This document shows, in pieces, positions 1 to 11,921 of a DNA stretch of 64,000 nt. The translations under genes and the position numbers were made by a program. The notes beneath the pieces are model-generated. The model was not told the origin of the DNA. It searched no databases and saw only the letters and a list, made by a program, of their open reading frames with translations. How positions within the stretch are numbered: position 1 is the stretch's first letter; each line of letters begins with the position of its first letter. Source of the DNA: Caprimulgus europaeus (lineage: Eukaryota > Chordata > Aves > Caprimulgiformes > Caprimulgidae); contig OU015527.1 in NCBI GenBank assembly GCA_907165065.1, positions 17,745,686 to 17,809,685 of the forward strand. The letters run 5' to 3'.

Positions 1-480
1 TCAGCCAGCACTGGTTATGGCTCAGCACAGCCACTCTTCTCCTCTGCAGGGACACTGAGAATATTTCTGTCCTCTACCCAGCTGCTGATTTTCACACAAG
101 TTCTAGGAACTTTATTATCCTAGATTTCTAGTCTGCTTTAAAATTCAATTGAATTGGCGGAATCACAGTATTACATTAAATGTATTTTCCTCCTTATTAT
201 TCTAACTTTAAATTTCCTTTCTCAGTTCCCACCTAGCAGTTACATATCTCAGAAATATACAAAATAAAACTCAACAGACCCCCAGCATTTACCCTCTGCT
301 AAATACAGCTACTTGGCATACTTGTAGCCCAGGGCTCTAAATCACAACATTTTGGTGTTGATGTTAGGGAGGAATGGAGCAGCTATCAGAAAAATAAAGA
401 ATGGACAAATGCTGGAGCTTGTGGAGTGAGGAGTGTTTCATATAGATGGACTGACAAAAAGCACAACTAAAAGTACCTTG
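1..480. other. non-coding stretch, nothing recognised
   Basis: This is AT-rich single-copy-looking sequence. I see no repeat signature, no long open frame and no clear regulatory motif. Confidence 0.5.
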
Positions 481-492
481 TAAACTGAGAGA

Positions 493-936
493 GTGGTCGT
501 ATGTGTGCCACAGGATGAGTTTTTCAAGGTCATCACCTTTAACTTGAAAGACACCGAGAAGTTGTTAGGGCAGCTCCTGACATCCAGCATCCGAGCATTT
601 CCTACAGTGGCCCTGTACAATCAGGCACTGAAGGAGGGATTCAGCTGCCCACACAATGACGTTAGTGTTGTTTGCAGCACCTTTGAGCCGATTTCCAGCT
701 GCCACTCCAGAAAGACACAGGCTTCTCAAGCTCTGGTGTCATTTACCCACAAAGCTGGCAGGTATCCCAGACATATGAAGTTCTTGGAATGTCCATCTTT
801 TAACAGTGCAAGGTGCCTTTATGTAGACAACGGAACTGAGACCTTAGACTTACGAGCTGTTGCATCTGGGTGGGAAGAGAAAAAAGTGGGATTAGAGATG
901 TTGGGTAACTGTTCAGCTGTGGAGTTTCCCTTGTGA
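493..936 (+). other. GC-richer open frame of unknown nature, probably not a gene
   Basis: A 147-codon frame runs from an ATG at 493 to a TGA at 934-936. The stretch is visibly richer in G and C than its surroundings. The deduced product has no signal peptide, no membrane segment and no motif I recognise, and no TATA box or splice context supports the start. The last codons run into the CR1 fragment that begins near 925, which argues against a real C-terminus. It could be old repeat or retroviral debris, a decayed exon, or chance. The open frame is seen directly; that it is non-functional is my inference. Confidence 0.3.
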
Positions 937-1146
937 GACCATGCCTGGAATGCAGTGTCGTGTTTTGGTTCCCAAGTGAAGGACAGATGTGGGCACACTG
1001 GCGCAAGTTCAAATGAGGTCTACCAAGATGGTCAGGGGGCTGGAGAGGATGAGGGAACTGAGTCAAAACCTAACTGGTCATAGCCCTGAGCAACCTGATC
1101 TAACAGGACTCCCTCTGAGCAGGAGGTGGGCCAGAGGACCTCCCCA
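925..1146 (+). mobile_element. CR1 LINE fragment, internally deleted
   Basis: The sequence follows the 3' part of CR1 ORF2 and the start of its 3' UTR on the + strand. It opens with a block equivalent to the 'leading to a tyrosine-cysteine, phenylalanine-tryptophan' region of the reverse transcriptase C-terminus. Next comes the block 'accaagatggtcagggggct' (1022-1041) and 'gaggatgagggaactg' (1045-1060). From about 1062 it jumps to the CR1 tail block 'ccctgagcaacctgatctaa' (1084-1103), followed by 'gagcaggaggtgggc' (1118-1132). In an intact CR1 these two parts are separated by roughly 250-300 bp, so an internal deletion is inferred. The terminal ATTCTATGA-type repeats are missing. The copy cannot encode a functional protein. 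Confidence 0.75.
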
Positions 1147-4100
1147 TATACCTTCTCCACCATGCAAGTCTGTAATCCATAAGCGCCCATCCAAGACTCA
1201 TGGCACCTCGAGGCTGCACCCACTCCCCTTCAAGCAGGCCAGCAGAAGAGCAAGCAGAAGGTTTTGGGCCATGAGCAGAGACTCAGAGCCACATGCATGT
1301 GCTGCTGAGACCTTCTCACTGCAGTCTTGTGGCCTCTGGTCTCCCAGCTCATGCTACTGCTTAGCCTCCGTCATGGAAAATATTTGGCTGTCCTGAAACT
1401 AAAAATCTGCGATGACTTGGAACACAGAATTTGATCATCTGAAAAGTAATCTTTTCCTCACATTTTGTCACCATCAGATCTTGGTTTTGAATGCAATAGC
1501 AAGGAAAAGCTTTTAAGAAACATCTCTCATTCTGTAGCAGTTAAGTTGATAAAAGTTTGCTGGGGGCGGGGTTCTATCACTTGTACTATTTCTTATTTAA
1601 CAGCTGCCATGTGAATGATTAAAATACTTTACAATACTTTTAATTTAGCTGCTATTTCTATTGCTGTTTTGAAAAGTCTTTCTACATCTTAAGGTTTATG
1701 AAAGGTACTAGGATACAAAGGCAACTCTATAATTATGTCTCTTCCATTAAGGAAGTCAGACACAGGATAAAAAAATCAGCAAACTGCACAACTCCAGCAT
1801 GGTAAAATTGCACCACATACTTGACTGATCTCAGAAAGCAAAAACTATGTGTGTGAAAAAAAAAAAAAAATCAGACAACTAAAATAAACCTTTATCATGC
1901 AATGACAAAGATTTGAAGGTTCCAAAAATCACTAAACATGCAACTCAAAGGATCAGTTTTATTGAGATGCACACTTCCCAGTTTATGATGTTGATCTAAT
2001 TGGTCTTTTAACACAATAATAGGTTTTAATCTGTTGAAGCCCTTGCAAATAATGCCACAGAGAGAAAAAATTGCCCAAATATGTTTTGATTTCTTCGCCC
2101 TATTATATCACTATGCCCTTGATATGTTTTCTATACATGCTGCTGAGAAAGTATATTTTCAGAAAATAAATTTGTGTAAGTACACTTTTATTTGTTATAG
2201 AAATACAAAGAAAAATCCTGTTAATTCATTTAAAATGAATTAATATAATATTTAATATTTATCAGTATGAATTTCTGGCAGAAGGTTTAGCATTCAGAAA
2301 ATATGATTATGCATTGTAATTTATAGCTTTTATAACTGCATCCAGGGAAAAATTACAAGAAAATGTTAAAAATCCTATCCATTGAACTAGTTTTATCATT
2401 ATGGCCAGAAGTTCTATACAATAAAGGAAAACTCAGAGTGAAAAAAAAAAAGTTGCCTACTTCCTTTTGCACCTTTAGAATGGAGCAAAACCTTTCAAAA
2501 TGTTCATTAAAACTTTGGAAAAATGCCCAGGATTCTTCATTAGCAGAAGTATTTAATCTTATATGTTCCTCCTTACCTGTGTAAGTCCCCTCTATAAATC
2601 AATGAAGTCTTATTACAAAAGATGGAGGCTCTGTGCTTATTGTACAAACTGAAGTGATGGCTCCACACTAAAGGCTGGGTTGAACTATACCTCTTCCCTT
2701 TGGCTTAGAGCTTTTTGATTATTAGTAAAGGCTGGATAAAAACTATAAATCTTTCAATATAAAAATACTTCAATACTATGCTGTCAAATGCTTTATTTGC
2801 ATCTAAGGATGTAGGGTTGGCAAGGCAATATTTAGCACTGCTTGGGAAAAGTGTTTGTAATTTCATTTATTTCAGTTACATGTTTTCACAGCAGACTGTA
2901 TAAAGTAGTCCTAGTCCTAGTTCTACTTAATGCCATTTTTTTGCAGCTTTGACATAACAAACCATGGAAGTAAAGGCTAGATTGTGAACTTGCAAAATAA
3001 TCCCCACAGCAAATTACACAGGTTACAGTATACTATACACAGCTGGGTGTATTGTGTTATTTATACTCAAATCTGAAAATTCTGCAAGAAATTAGAAAAA
3101 TCTGAGGAAAGACATTACTGTTAAATATTTGTGGGCTCAATATAAAGAAGTTTAAGGCATATTGCTTAAGAAAAGAAAAAGAGGAGTGTTCTTTAGAAAC
3201 TGAACATAAACTTTGTAGTTGATGGAAATATGAAAATTAAGAACATTTAAATGAAACAGATATTAAAAGTTAGTCACATGTATTTGATCATAGTAATGCT
3301 ATTCATGTGGGATTTTTTAGTATAAATTCAAAGATGCATGCAGACCTAGTGTTTGACCTGGTCTAAAGCTGGAGGAGGGTCATGTAACCTCTCAGCTGGA
3401 CTATGTATATATTTCAGGAAAATACAGGCAAGTGTTACAGGAAGTGAGCATGCTGTTATAATCACATAGCTCAGAAAATAGTGTCTCAAATTTACCTTGA
3501 CAAAGATTGTCCTGACATTAATGAGATGCCTTCCACCAGCATGTATTTCCATAAATGTATATTCATATTTTAAAATGCCTGCTATAATGGGAAAAAATAT
3601 TTTCTGTTTGCTTAAACTTCAGCCTCTTCCAGCTGAAAAATGCATACTTAAAATACAGAACTGAAGAAAGGATGTTGCAGAAGGATGGAAATGAATGAGA
3701 AAATGTTTTTACTAAAAAAACCCAACCAAAATATGCTTAAAGTATAGTATTTGGAAGGAGAATCTTTCAAGAAGACAAGACCTAGCCATAAAATGAGAAT
3801 AGTATTTGAAAGGGTATTTAAATTGTCTTTTCAGTTGTGGCAGATTATAGCTCTTTGGCATCACATTTCTTGGCTAAACAGAGATTATCAAGAAAAGACC
3901 CACCCATGAAAGATATTAAACATCTCATATGTGTTTCAGTGAAGCCTTTACTGTCTCTGAAATTAATGGCAGCCTCTGTAAGCACAACAGTTTTGAACAT
4001 CACACAGCCTGATTTGGGATCCTAATTTAATTGAAAATCTGGGACACTGTGTATTCTCCCTATCATTTACAGATCATTATAAAGAGAAACTCTTTTTTAG

Positions 4101-4250
4101 TTTAAGTAGTTAAATATCCTGATGGATTCACTGCAAGTGGTATGAAGCTGGGTGAGTGTGGCAGTTTTTTCCTCCTTTCATCTCCTTTTATCTACCTTTT
4201 AGCTCTAACCTTCCTCTCTGTCATCATCTTTATTATATCTATCCCTTAGA
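1147..4250. other. non-coding stretch without recognised genes
   Basis: The GC-richer character continues to about 1400, after which the sequence becomes AT-rich. A run of about 15 A begins near 1857, and a 23-bp AT-rich palindrome with 11-bp arms lies at 2221-2243. Open frames are short (at most 73 codons after 1400) and unconvincing. I recognise no repeat family. Confidence 0.5.
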
Positions 4251-4320
4251 GGATCTGATTCAAAAGCTACTGATGTCAATGGCAACCTCTCATTGACTTC
4301 AAAGGGCTTTGGATCAACCC
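4251..4320. repeat. imperfect palindromic element, old MITE-like
   Basis: Two 30-base arms (4252-4281 and 4291-4320) are inverted copies of each other. By hand count 20 of 30 positions pair, including seven consecutive bases next to the 9-base loop. The pattern 'gatYtgattcaaa...gtcaatgg...cattgacttcaa...tttggatca' resembles a class of old palindromic elements found across amniotes. I cannot name the family. The short length, central loop and decayed arms fit a non-autonomous DNA-transposon relic. Confidence 0.45.
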
Positions 4321-7300
4321 CCAAAGGACTTATTTTAAGCATTTGTGTTAACATAGTGCTTTTTTGTTTGCTGGGCAAAATTCTTTTCTAAAAAAAAAAA
4401 ATAAAATAAATCAAGTATTTGCTGAAATGGTAAAATTAGTGATGAATAAAAATAAATCATTATAAGATATTTTCTCTAGGTCTTGTTCAAGTTTAACCAG
4501 AGACAGTAAATTCCTGTCAATTAATTTACATTAACATTGATCAGTACATATATTTACTGTGCAAAGGCTACTTTATGTATTAACAGCATGAGTATCATTG
4601 GCATTAATCCCACAGCAGTTTTCACCATGAAAAAAACCCTTTACTTCGCTTCTATAATTTATTTTTGTGGATTGTTGTTCTGGTAGGGTTTTAATTATGG
4701 TTGTTGTTGAAGCAGCATTACCTAATATTTTCCTCTTGTGTGCAATGACAGTCTTGAAAGCACAAGAACAGGGGCCACATAGTAAGTATACTGGATTAAC
4801 TGTGGGTTAAACTGTTTCATATGGACGTCACTGGCTTGAATTTAGTGCATTTTGGCATAAATCAAGAAGCATCTGCTCTGAGTAATGGTGAATAACACAG
4901 TGATAAAAACGCAGTCTGTGAGGCAACACTACTTCTGCCAACGCGACTTGGTCAGCAGTAGGGGATCTCTCTAAAATTGGAAAACCATTTTGCCATAGCT
5001 CCACATATTTTGTTAAGATATGACAGAAGCTTAAAAGCATAACAAAACCATTTTTATTCACAGTTTATTGCATTACAGGGATTTTCACAAAGCAAATCTG
5101 AAATCTGCTTAGCAGCCTGGAATTTCTTAGGCATTTCTCTCTAGCCCAACACTCCTGAACAAGAGGATGCATGAAGCCCTATTATATCTTGACAGGGTGC
5201 AATAGCCAACATTTCTCCACAGCTCATACTATCTAGTTTAAAAGCAGGTGATAGTACAAATGGGTTCAGCATGTGTTAACGAGAGATCATAAACAGATAT
5301 TATATCAATTTGCAAAAATTACACGAGTCCCTCTCTTACAGCTATAAGCACTGCCAAGAGGAAAGAATATACTGCATTGCATGGCTTTTAGAGTAAGCTC
5401 ATACACTATATATAATTCAAATTAGTAACATGAAGATCTGTGCAACTAGGCAGGAGTTAAGCAACTTGTCTTTCATGTAGGAAATGATTGATAGGACTGG
5501 CAAATGTGTATGGCAAAAATCTGAGGATAGATTCCAGATAAACCATGCCATGCAACTCGTTATAATCCAGTTGTCAGTGTATGTTAGTAAACTACATAAA
5601 AGAAAAGTATACCCGGATTTACTGGAGGAATGCGGAATATCTACTAAGTCAACTATTTTTCAGCCTGAACTGACTAATGACTATCATATTACATTTTTGA
5701 TTTATTATTTGAATTTTCTTTGCATTACCTCTTTTTGAAAGTGGTACTTTGACTTTAAAAATTCCTCTGTGCTAAAATTAAGCACAAAATTACTAACAGT
5801 CTGCATATGAACAGTTTTATTTATCACCTTTCTTGTCAAGACTATTTGTCAGAGGCCTAACAGTGCAACTTTATTTTCACTTGACTCTTTTTGTTTCTCT
5901 TTTTCCTTTGTAAACTGTCTTGTAGATAGTTAATGTTTATGGTTAGCATTTGAAATCAAAATAAAAACAGATGCAAAAGATTTTGAAGAACACTTTGTGA
6001 AAAGCAGAAAGGCTTGTAATAAAATATGTTTAAGTGCCATAGAACCAGGAACCTGGCTATAGAGCTGGTGGAACTAGTACGTGATGGGGACAAGGAGAAT
6101 AAAAGAAGAAAAAAAACATAGCAGAAAAGCAAAACATATTATTTTAATTCTTTCACTCAGGAGAAAATCCTAAAGGTTCTCTGTTGGGTCCATTCTGCAT
6201 GACATAAGTCTATGGAACTGGTTAGGTTGAAGTGGCGATCATTATGCTACTGTTTAAATCCTCGACTACACACCTAAAACCACTGATCTTGGTTCCTAAA
6301 TATACATCTGGTTACCATATCTGAAGGAGGTTTTGCATAAAAGCACAGGAAGGATCACCAGGTATGCTCAGGCATGTGGAATTATTTTCAAACAAAGAAA
6401 CTAAATTGGATAGGCAGGTTCTGTAGGATAAGAGACAACTACAGAGAAACATGAGGGACAGACACATGTAATGAGCAGTACTGAAAGAGTGAAAAGTAAC
6501 TGTTTCGCTGCTCTTTCTTGTAATACCAGCAATAGGGACCATTTAATGGAAACACCAAGCAATAACTTTAAACGAAGCAAAAATAACTTTCTTTCTCCAT
6601 ACCACATATAACTAACACTATACTGCAAATTGCTACAGAAGACTGTGAAGGCTTTGAGTGTAAGTGGATTCAAGGAGAGATTTGACAATTTCACAGAATT
6701 AGGCTACTCAGTGGTTATTAAAAATTAGGTTCTTGATGCAACTTCCAACTCAGAGAGTCTCTAACCCATGGGTTGCCAGAAACTATGACTTACACTATGC
6801 TGTAGGTCCATGGTGCCACTCCATGCTGTATCCCACTCTGAAGCACCACGTACCAACACCTTTTTGTACTTGGCTGGAAAGATGCTTGATTTTATCTTTC
6901 TTATTTCTTTTTATGAGTAAAGACAGAACATGGGGCTAATCTGGTTTTGGTTTTGGTTTTGTTTTTTTTTAAACACAATGGCTTACATAGGATAAAAGAT
7001 GACAACAAATTCAACCTTGCTACATACTGCTTCTTTAATGAAGAAACTAGCTTCATTTTAACCTAAAAAATCAAAGGAACAGTGTACATAATAATTGTGC
7101 TATTTATAATTAATAACCTTCTTTTTTTACATTTTAATTGGAACAAATTGGCAAGTAGCTACTCACAGATTCGCAGATATTAATCACAGAATTCAGATGT
7201 TCCAAACATTTCTGACAACATGTTTATTATCTTTTCTTTCACCATTTTAATATTAAAAAAATCCATACAGTTAATTATGCTGTTAACAGCAATTCAATAT

Positions 7301-10300
7301 TACATGCAGAACTCATATATTGCTATAGATTTGGTGAAAAAAATGGAAATAGTGAAACATATTTTGTATAAACGAAAGGTAATTGAACAATAATAAAGCA
7401 TACATACATTCCAACATGTAACTTTTTTCTAAACTATTTTCTCCATACAACGTAAATTTAGGCACTGTGAACTTATTTATAGTTCAGCACATGGGAAATC
7501 ATGTAGCAAGTTCTAGCTACTGCTTCTGCAGAGGGAAATGTAAAAGGGAAAAATACCTGTTTAGTAAGTGGATCAAGTGAGGCAAAATATGAGAAAGCAG
7601 ATAACTACATCTAACACAGATGATGAAACTGATTATGTATTCCCAGTGTCTCCAAGATGAATATTCTTCTTATAGGGGAACTACTGAGACCACCTTCATC
7701 TTGAGTTGAGTCTGTGTATAATACTAAAAATCTGGTTCCTTGCCCTGCAAAATAGATTAGAGACCATTACAAGGAAATAGGTCAAAATATCCTCACACAG
7801 AGCAGTGACAGAGAACAATTAAAATGAATGGAAATCCTACCCAATTAAGACTTCCTAAGCAGACCCAAAGCATTCAGTCACCAAAGTCATAAAAATTTTT
7901 TTGGGGACGGTCAACATGCATGCAGTGGAGGCTAACTTCTGTCCACAGGCACGTACACTTTCCCTGTTTCTGCATGTGAGTTAATCACGTAGAAGTAGAG
8001 CAGATATCCCAATGGCAACAACGCACTATGGACAGGGTTTTTCAGGGCAACAAAGGAGCCAAGAAGTGGGAAGTGAATTATGGATATAATGGAGAAAGTA
8101 GATGTGGAGATAGCTCACAGTGGAGCTACAATTCCTTTCCACTCATCTTTGCCACATGTGGCACATGACAGCTGGTCTGCCAAGTCCTATGGACATTTGG
8201 GTGTTTTCAGTTTCAAGTTTGAAAAATTTGCACAATGGTGCACAGATAAAGGTTGAGGGTTGGCAGTGCTCATGATTAACAAGAGCTTCATGAAGCCTCC
8301 TCCAGTGAATAGTCACCGTCCTTTAGGCCTTTGAATGTGAGTTGTTGATTCCCACTATGTCTGTTTTCTTCATTTAGCTTAGAGAACTGGAAATCAAACA
8401 TTGCAGACCTATTTCTCCCCCACTCTGCAATAGTTTCCACAAAACCTCTTTCTGAAGTAGAAAGCACAGGTTTATAACTATTTATCAATGTTAATAATCG
8501 TACTGTGGGATGTTGCAGGTAAAATCTGTATTTCTTATATTAATCTATATTTATTTCTGGGGAGCAAGTCTGACAAAGAGCCACCAGACTGAGGACTAGT
8601 AGATTATATAACATTCATTATTCCCACCAAACTGGAGAATCAAGATGATCCAAACTGAGTATAAAACATATTTCTCCACTCCATAAGCAGACATATCAGC
8701 TTCATATAATCTATACAATTTGAAATTAGGAGGTACTGCCACCAGTCCACAATTTAATACATTTTATGAAGCATATACTATTTAAAAATAGCATGAAATA
8801 TCACATCTGTATGAAGTGTAGCTTTCAAATTTGGGGGTTCATCAGCATATGCACCTCCTATCAGTCTAAGGAAAAACACAGTAACAGATAATGAAAAGTT
8901 AATGGAGGAAAAAATATCAAAACATGGAAAAGTATCAGTCCTGCCCATCCTCAGCTGAAGATCAATATGCATCACAACAATGTTGCTTTGTGAAATAAAA
9001 TTAGGGGATTTTTTTCTTCCTCAATTTTATCATGGTATGTAATTGGATTTATCCATTTGCCAAGACTGTATCTAAGGAGGTCTTTTCAGCAGGAATGAAA
9101 GGGAGCGTGATTTTAAAGGCAAACCTTTAAAGGTATATGCAGATTTCTTGGCATCATTTGTTTTCCCTGGATAACCTTTATTTTCACTGTAAATTACCCT
9201 TCTCACTTCACAAATGGTGACTATCACAGAGTGGATGGGAATTGAGGAATTATGCACACCCAGCTGCTATGTTAATTGTGTGCTGTTTGTTCAATGGCAG
9301 CATTAGGAATATAAACCCTTCCTCACTAGTTCTCTGAAAGCCTTTACAAATAATAACACTTACGTAAAACTTAAGGTCTGAATATTCTGTGTTTATGAGT
9401 AACTGGATATTATCATATTAAAATCATTACTAACCCAGTGCCTGAATATTTGTTCTGAATCCTGTCAATACTCTAATGGCAGTAGTCTTGGAAACTACAC
9501 ATCTGCCACAGGATTAATTACACACATAAAACATTATCATTGCCCTACATCTCCTATGAGGTAGAGAGTCTGCTAGAATGATTAATGGCTCTGTATGATG
9601 TACGAAGGAATAAATGTAAATGTTACCCAGTAGATAGAAAGATCTGTGCCTGACTCATATTAGAACAAGTTGAAAGACCGTACTGATGCAACATTATTCT
9701 TTAAAGTCTGTAGACAGCATTAAAAATAACCTAATCCAGAAATTCTGCAACATTTGCAGTACAGTTGAGAGAACTCCTATCTGCCATGGCATTTTGAATT
9801 AACTTGAACATATGGCATGTGTGTGTGCTCACAGGTATATGGGCATGTTAAACAGGTGCTATGCTTCGTAAGTCACCTTTCCCACTTATTGTAAATAGTG
9901 GTAGTACTTCATTAGGTCTAGGCCATTAGAAACTTCTGAATTTTGACTCAGAGTCAGTCTTTGGGCACAGCAGGGAGAAATCTTTTCCTTTTGATAATGT
10001 ATCAGGGAGGCATAGGTTCAGTTGTGACAGAAAAGAAAGAAAAGTTGAGGAAATATTTCAAAGAGAGTCCATTGTTTACAATTAGAACTAACAGAGCAGA
10101 GGTCAAAGGTGACATACCAGTATGCAATTAAGGCCATGGGCAGACCCAAGCAAGCAATTAGGTGAGAATTACAACAAATGTAAACTGGAGCTAATCTATT
10201 GATCATGTCACTTCTTCACGGTTCATTATTTCTTTAGACATCCTTTAATAAAGACCCCAAGTGGTCCTCCATACCTTTGTCACTGAAATCTGAAATACTA

Positions 10301-11266
10301 AATTACAAAGGCTGAGCCCTTTGTTCACTGCAAACCATTTGTTTCTGTTTCTGCTAACTCACACTTCCTTCCTTTGGAGGATCGCATCCTCCATGTGTGA
10401 CAGAGAGCTGCAGCTAGTCATTGACACTGCAAAGCTATTTGTCTTCAGCCACCTTAGAGTATGAACATGTTCATCAGCCAATTAAATCTCCAACTGGTTT
10501 TGTAATTTACACCCACATTGGTATAGAATTATACACCCTCATTCCCAAATAAGACACCACTTGTATGTAAGCCAACAAGCAGCAGTCTGCAGGGTGCCCA
10601 TCGCAAAGGTAATTGCAGTGAAGATGGAGGCAATTAAGACTGACTGACATGGCAGGACAAGGAACCAAATATTTCTTCTGAGTAGATGCTGTGATGCCAT
10701 AACCTGTCAAGGCTACCTGCCACAGCAGATGCACATCCACAAGGGAAAGTGAAGGTGGAGGAGACAGTGTCCTGTCTCGATACTAATGCAAAAGGGATCA
10801 GTGGGCACAGTAAGGTAAGACTCAAAGCCCCCAGATATTCTGCAGAGCTCCTTGATACAGCACTGATGTCTCCACATTTCTTATTTACCCAAAGCCACCT
10901 GTAACATTATGGTGTCCTCCTGAACTTTTTTTTCTGTTGAGATGTGAAAATAAGCAATGTACATTGCTTTCTTCCATTTAAATTCTGACTCAATGCACTT
11001 TTCATGCTTGAGCGGGCATTGTGGAAATCTGAGCATGACCTAAGCCATTGTATAAAGTGCTTGGACTTCCAGTAGCTCAAGGTAGTGACAAAGCCTTGCA
11101 AAAAAAAGGGGACACTGTATTCATTTTCCATACTTTGTTAGTCTGTAGGTGAGTGTTTTCAGCTAATGTCAGAGGTTTACACCCTCATACAAGAGCTTAA
11201 AGTCCTGGATTTAGTTTGCTTGTTTTTCCCAGAGGTTGTGCTGTCACAGACACATTACTCCCAGGC
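4321..11266. other. long AT-rich non-coding stretch
   Basis: I see no gene, RNA gene or confidently recognised repeat across these 6.9 kb. Minor features are a (GGTTTT)n-like run near 6943-6969 and scattered A and T runs. The longest open frames are under 100 codons and show no codon or motif signature. Confidence 0.5.
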
Positions 11267-11921
11267 TGTTCTGGTTTTCAGCTGGGACAGAGCTGGGTTT
11301 CTTTTTAGTAGCTAGAATAGTGCTGTGTTTTGCTTTCAGCCTGGGATTTGTTATGAGAGAAACTCTGATAACATACCAGTGTTTGCATTTTTGCCACTGG
11401 AAGTAAAGGACTTTGTGTTCTGTTAGTCTACAAGTGCAAGATTTAAGGGGGCAAGCAATATTTAATTAATAAGCTAAATTGGCATTTAGATAAGCCAATG
11501 GGATATTCCGTATCATATAACATAATGTCTAGTATTTTAGTGAGGGTCTCTTCCTCTTTTAGCTCTCTCTGACTTTTTGCTTAGGCTCTCACTCTTCCAG
11601 GATTGTGGTTTCAGTTTGGGATTGTCACTCCTCTGGGATGGTTATTTGGGAATGGGATGGGCTTGGTCAGTGGGTGGTGAGCAATTGTACTGTATATCAC
11701 TCATTTGCATAGTTTATTACCATTATTATTACCATTACTATTTAAATATCAGTATTATTTTAGGTTTTATTTTATTTTAATTATTATATTGTTTTTATCT
11801 TAACCTATGAGTCTCCTTACCCTTGCTCCCCAGTTCTCTCCCATGTTCCCTGGGTGGCAGGGAGTGAGCAAACAGCTGTGTTTGGTTGCTAGCCAAGTGC
11901 TACCCAAGTGAAACCATCACA
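11267..11921 (+). mobile_element. solo LTR copy A of an avian endogenous retrovirus, ERVL-like
   Basis: The element starts TGTTCTGGTTTTCAGCTGGG and ends in ...ACCATCACA, so it has the TG...CA ends of an LTR. It shares landmark blocks with the copies at 21239, 39645 and 48237: the 'agctgggacagagctggg' start, the 'gccaatgggatattcc' block (11495-11510), 'ggtggtgagcaattg' (11672-11686), the (TTA)-rich stretch, and the 'ctatgagtctcc' block near the end. The flanks CAGGC (11262-11266) and AAGGC (11922-11926) match at 4 of 5 bases. That fits a 5-bp target-site duplication, as is usual for ERVL-class elements. No internal gag, pol or env sequence adjoins it, so it is a solo LTR. Orientation is inferred from copy D, which keeps a TATA box. 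The class assignment is moderately sure; the subfamily name is unknown. Confidence 0.8.

Noticed and set aside
989..1396. A 135-codon + frame near the start
   Set aside because: Its first 50 codons translate CR1 sequence in a non-CR1 frame, and the rest has no recognisable feature.
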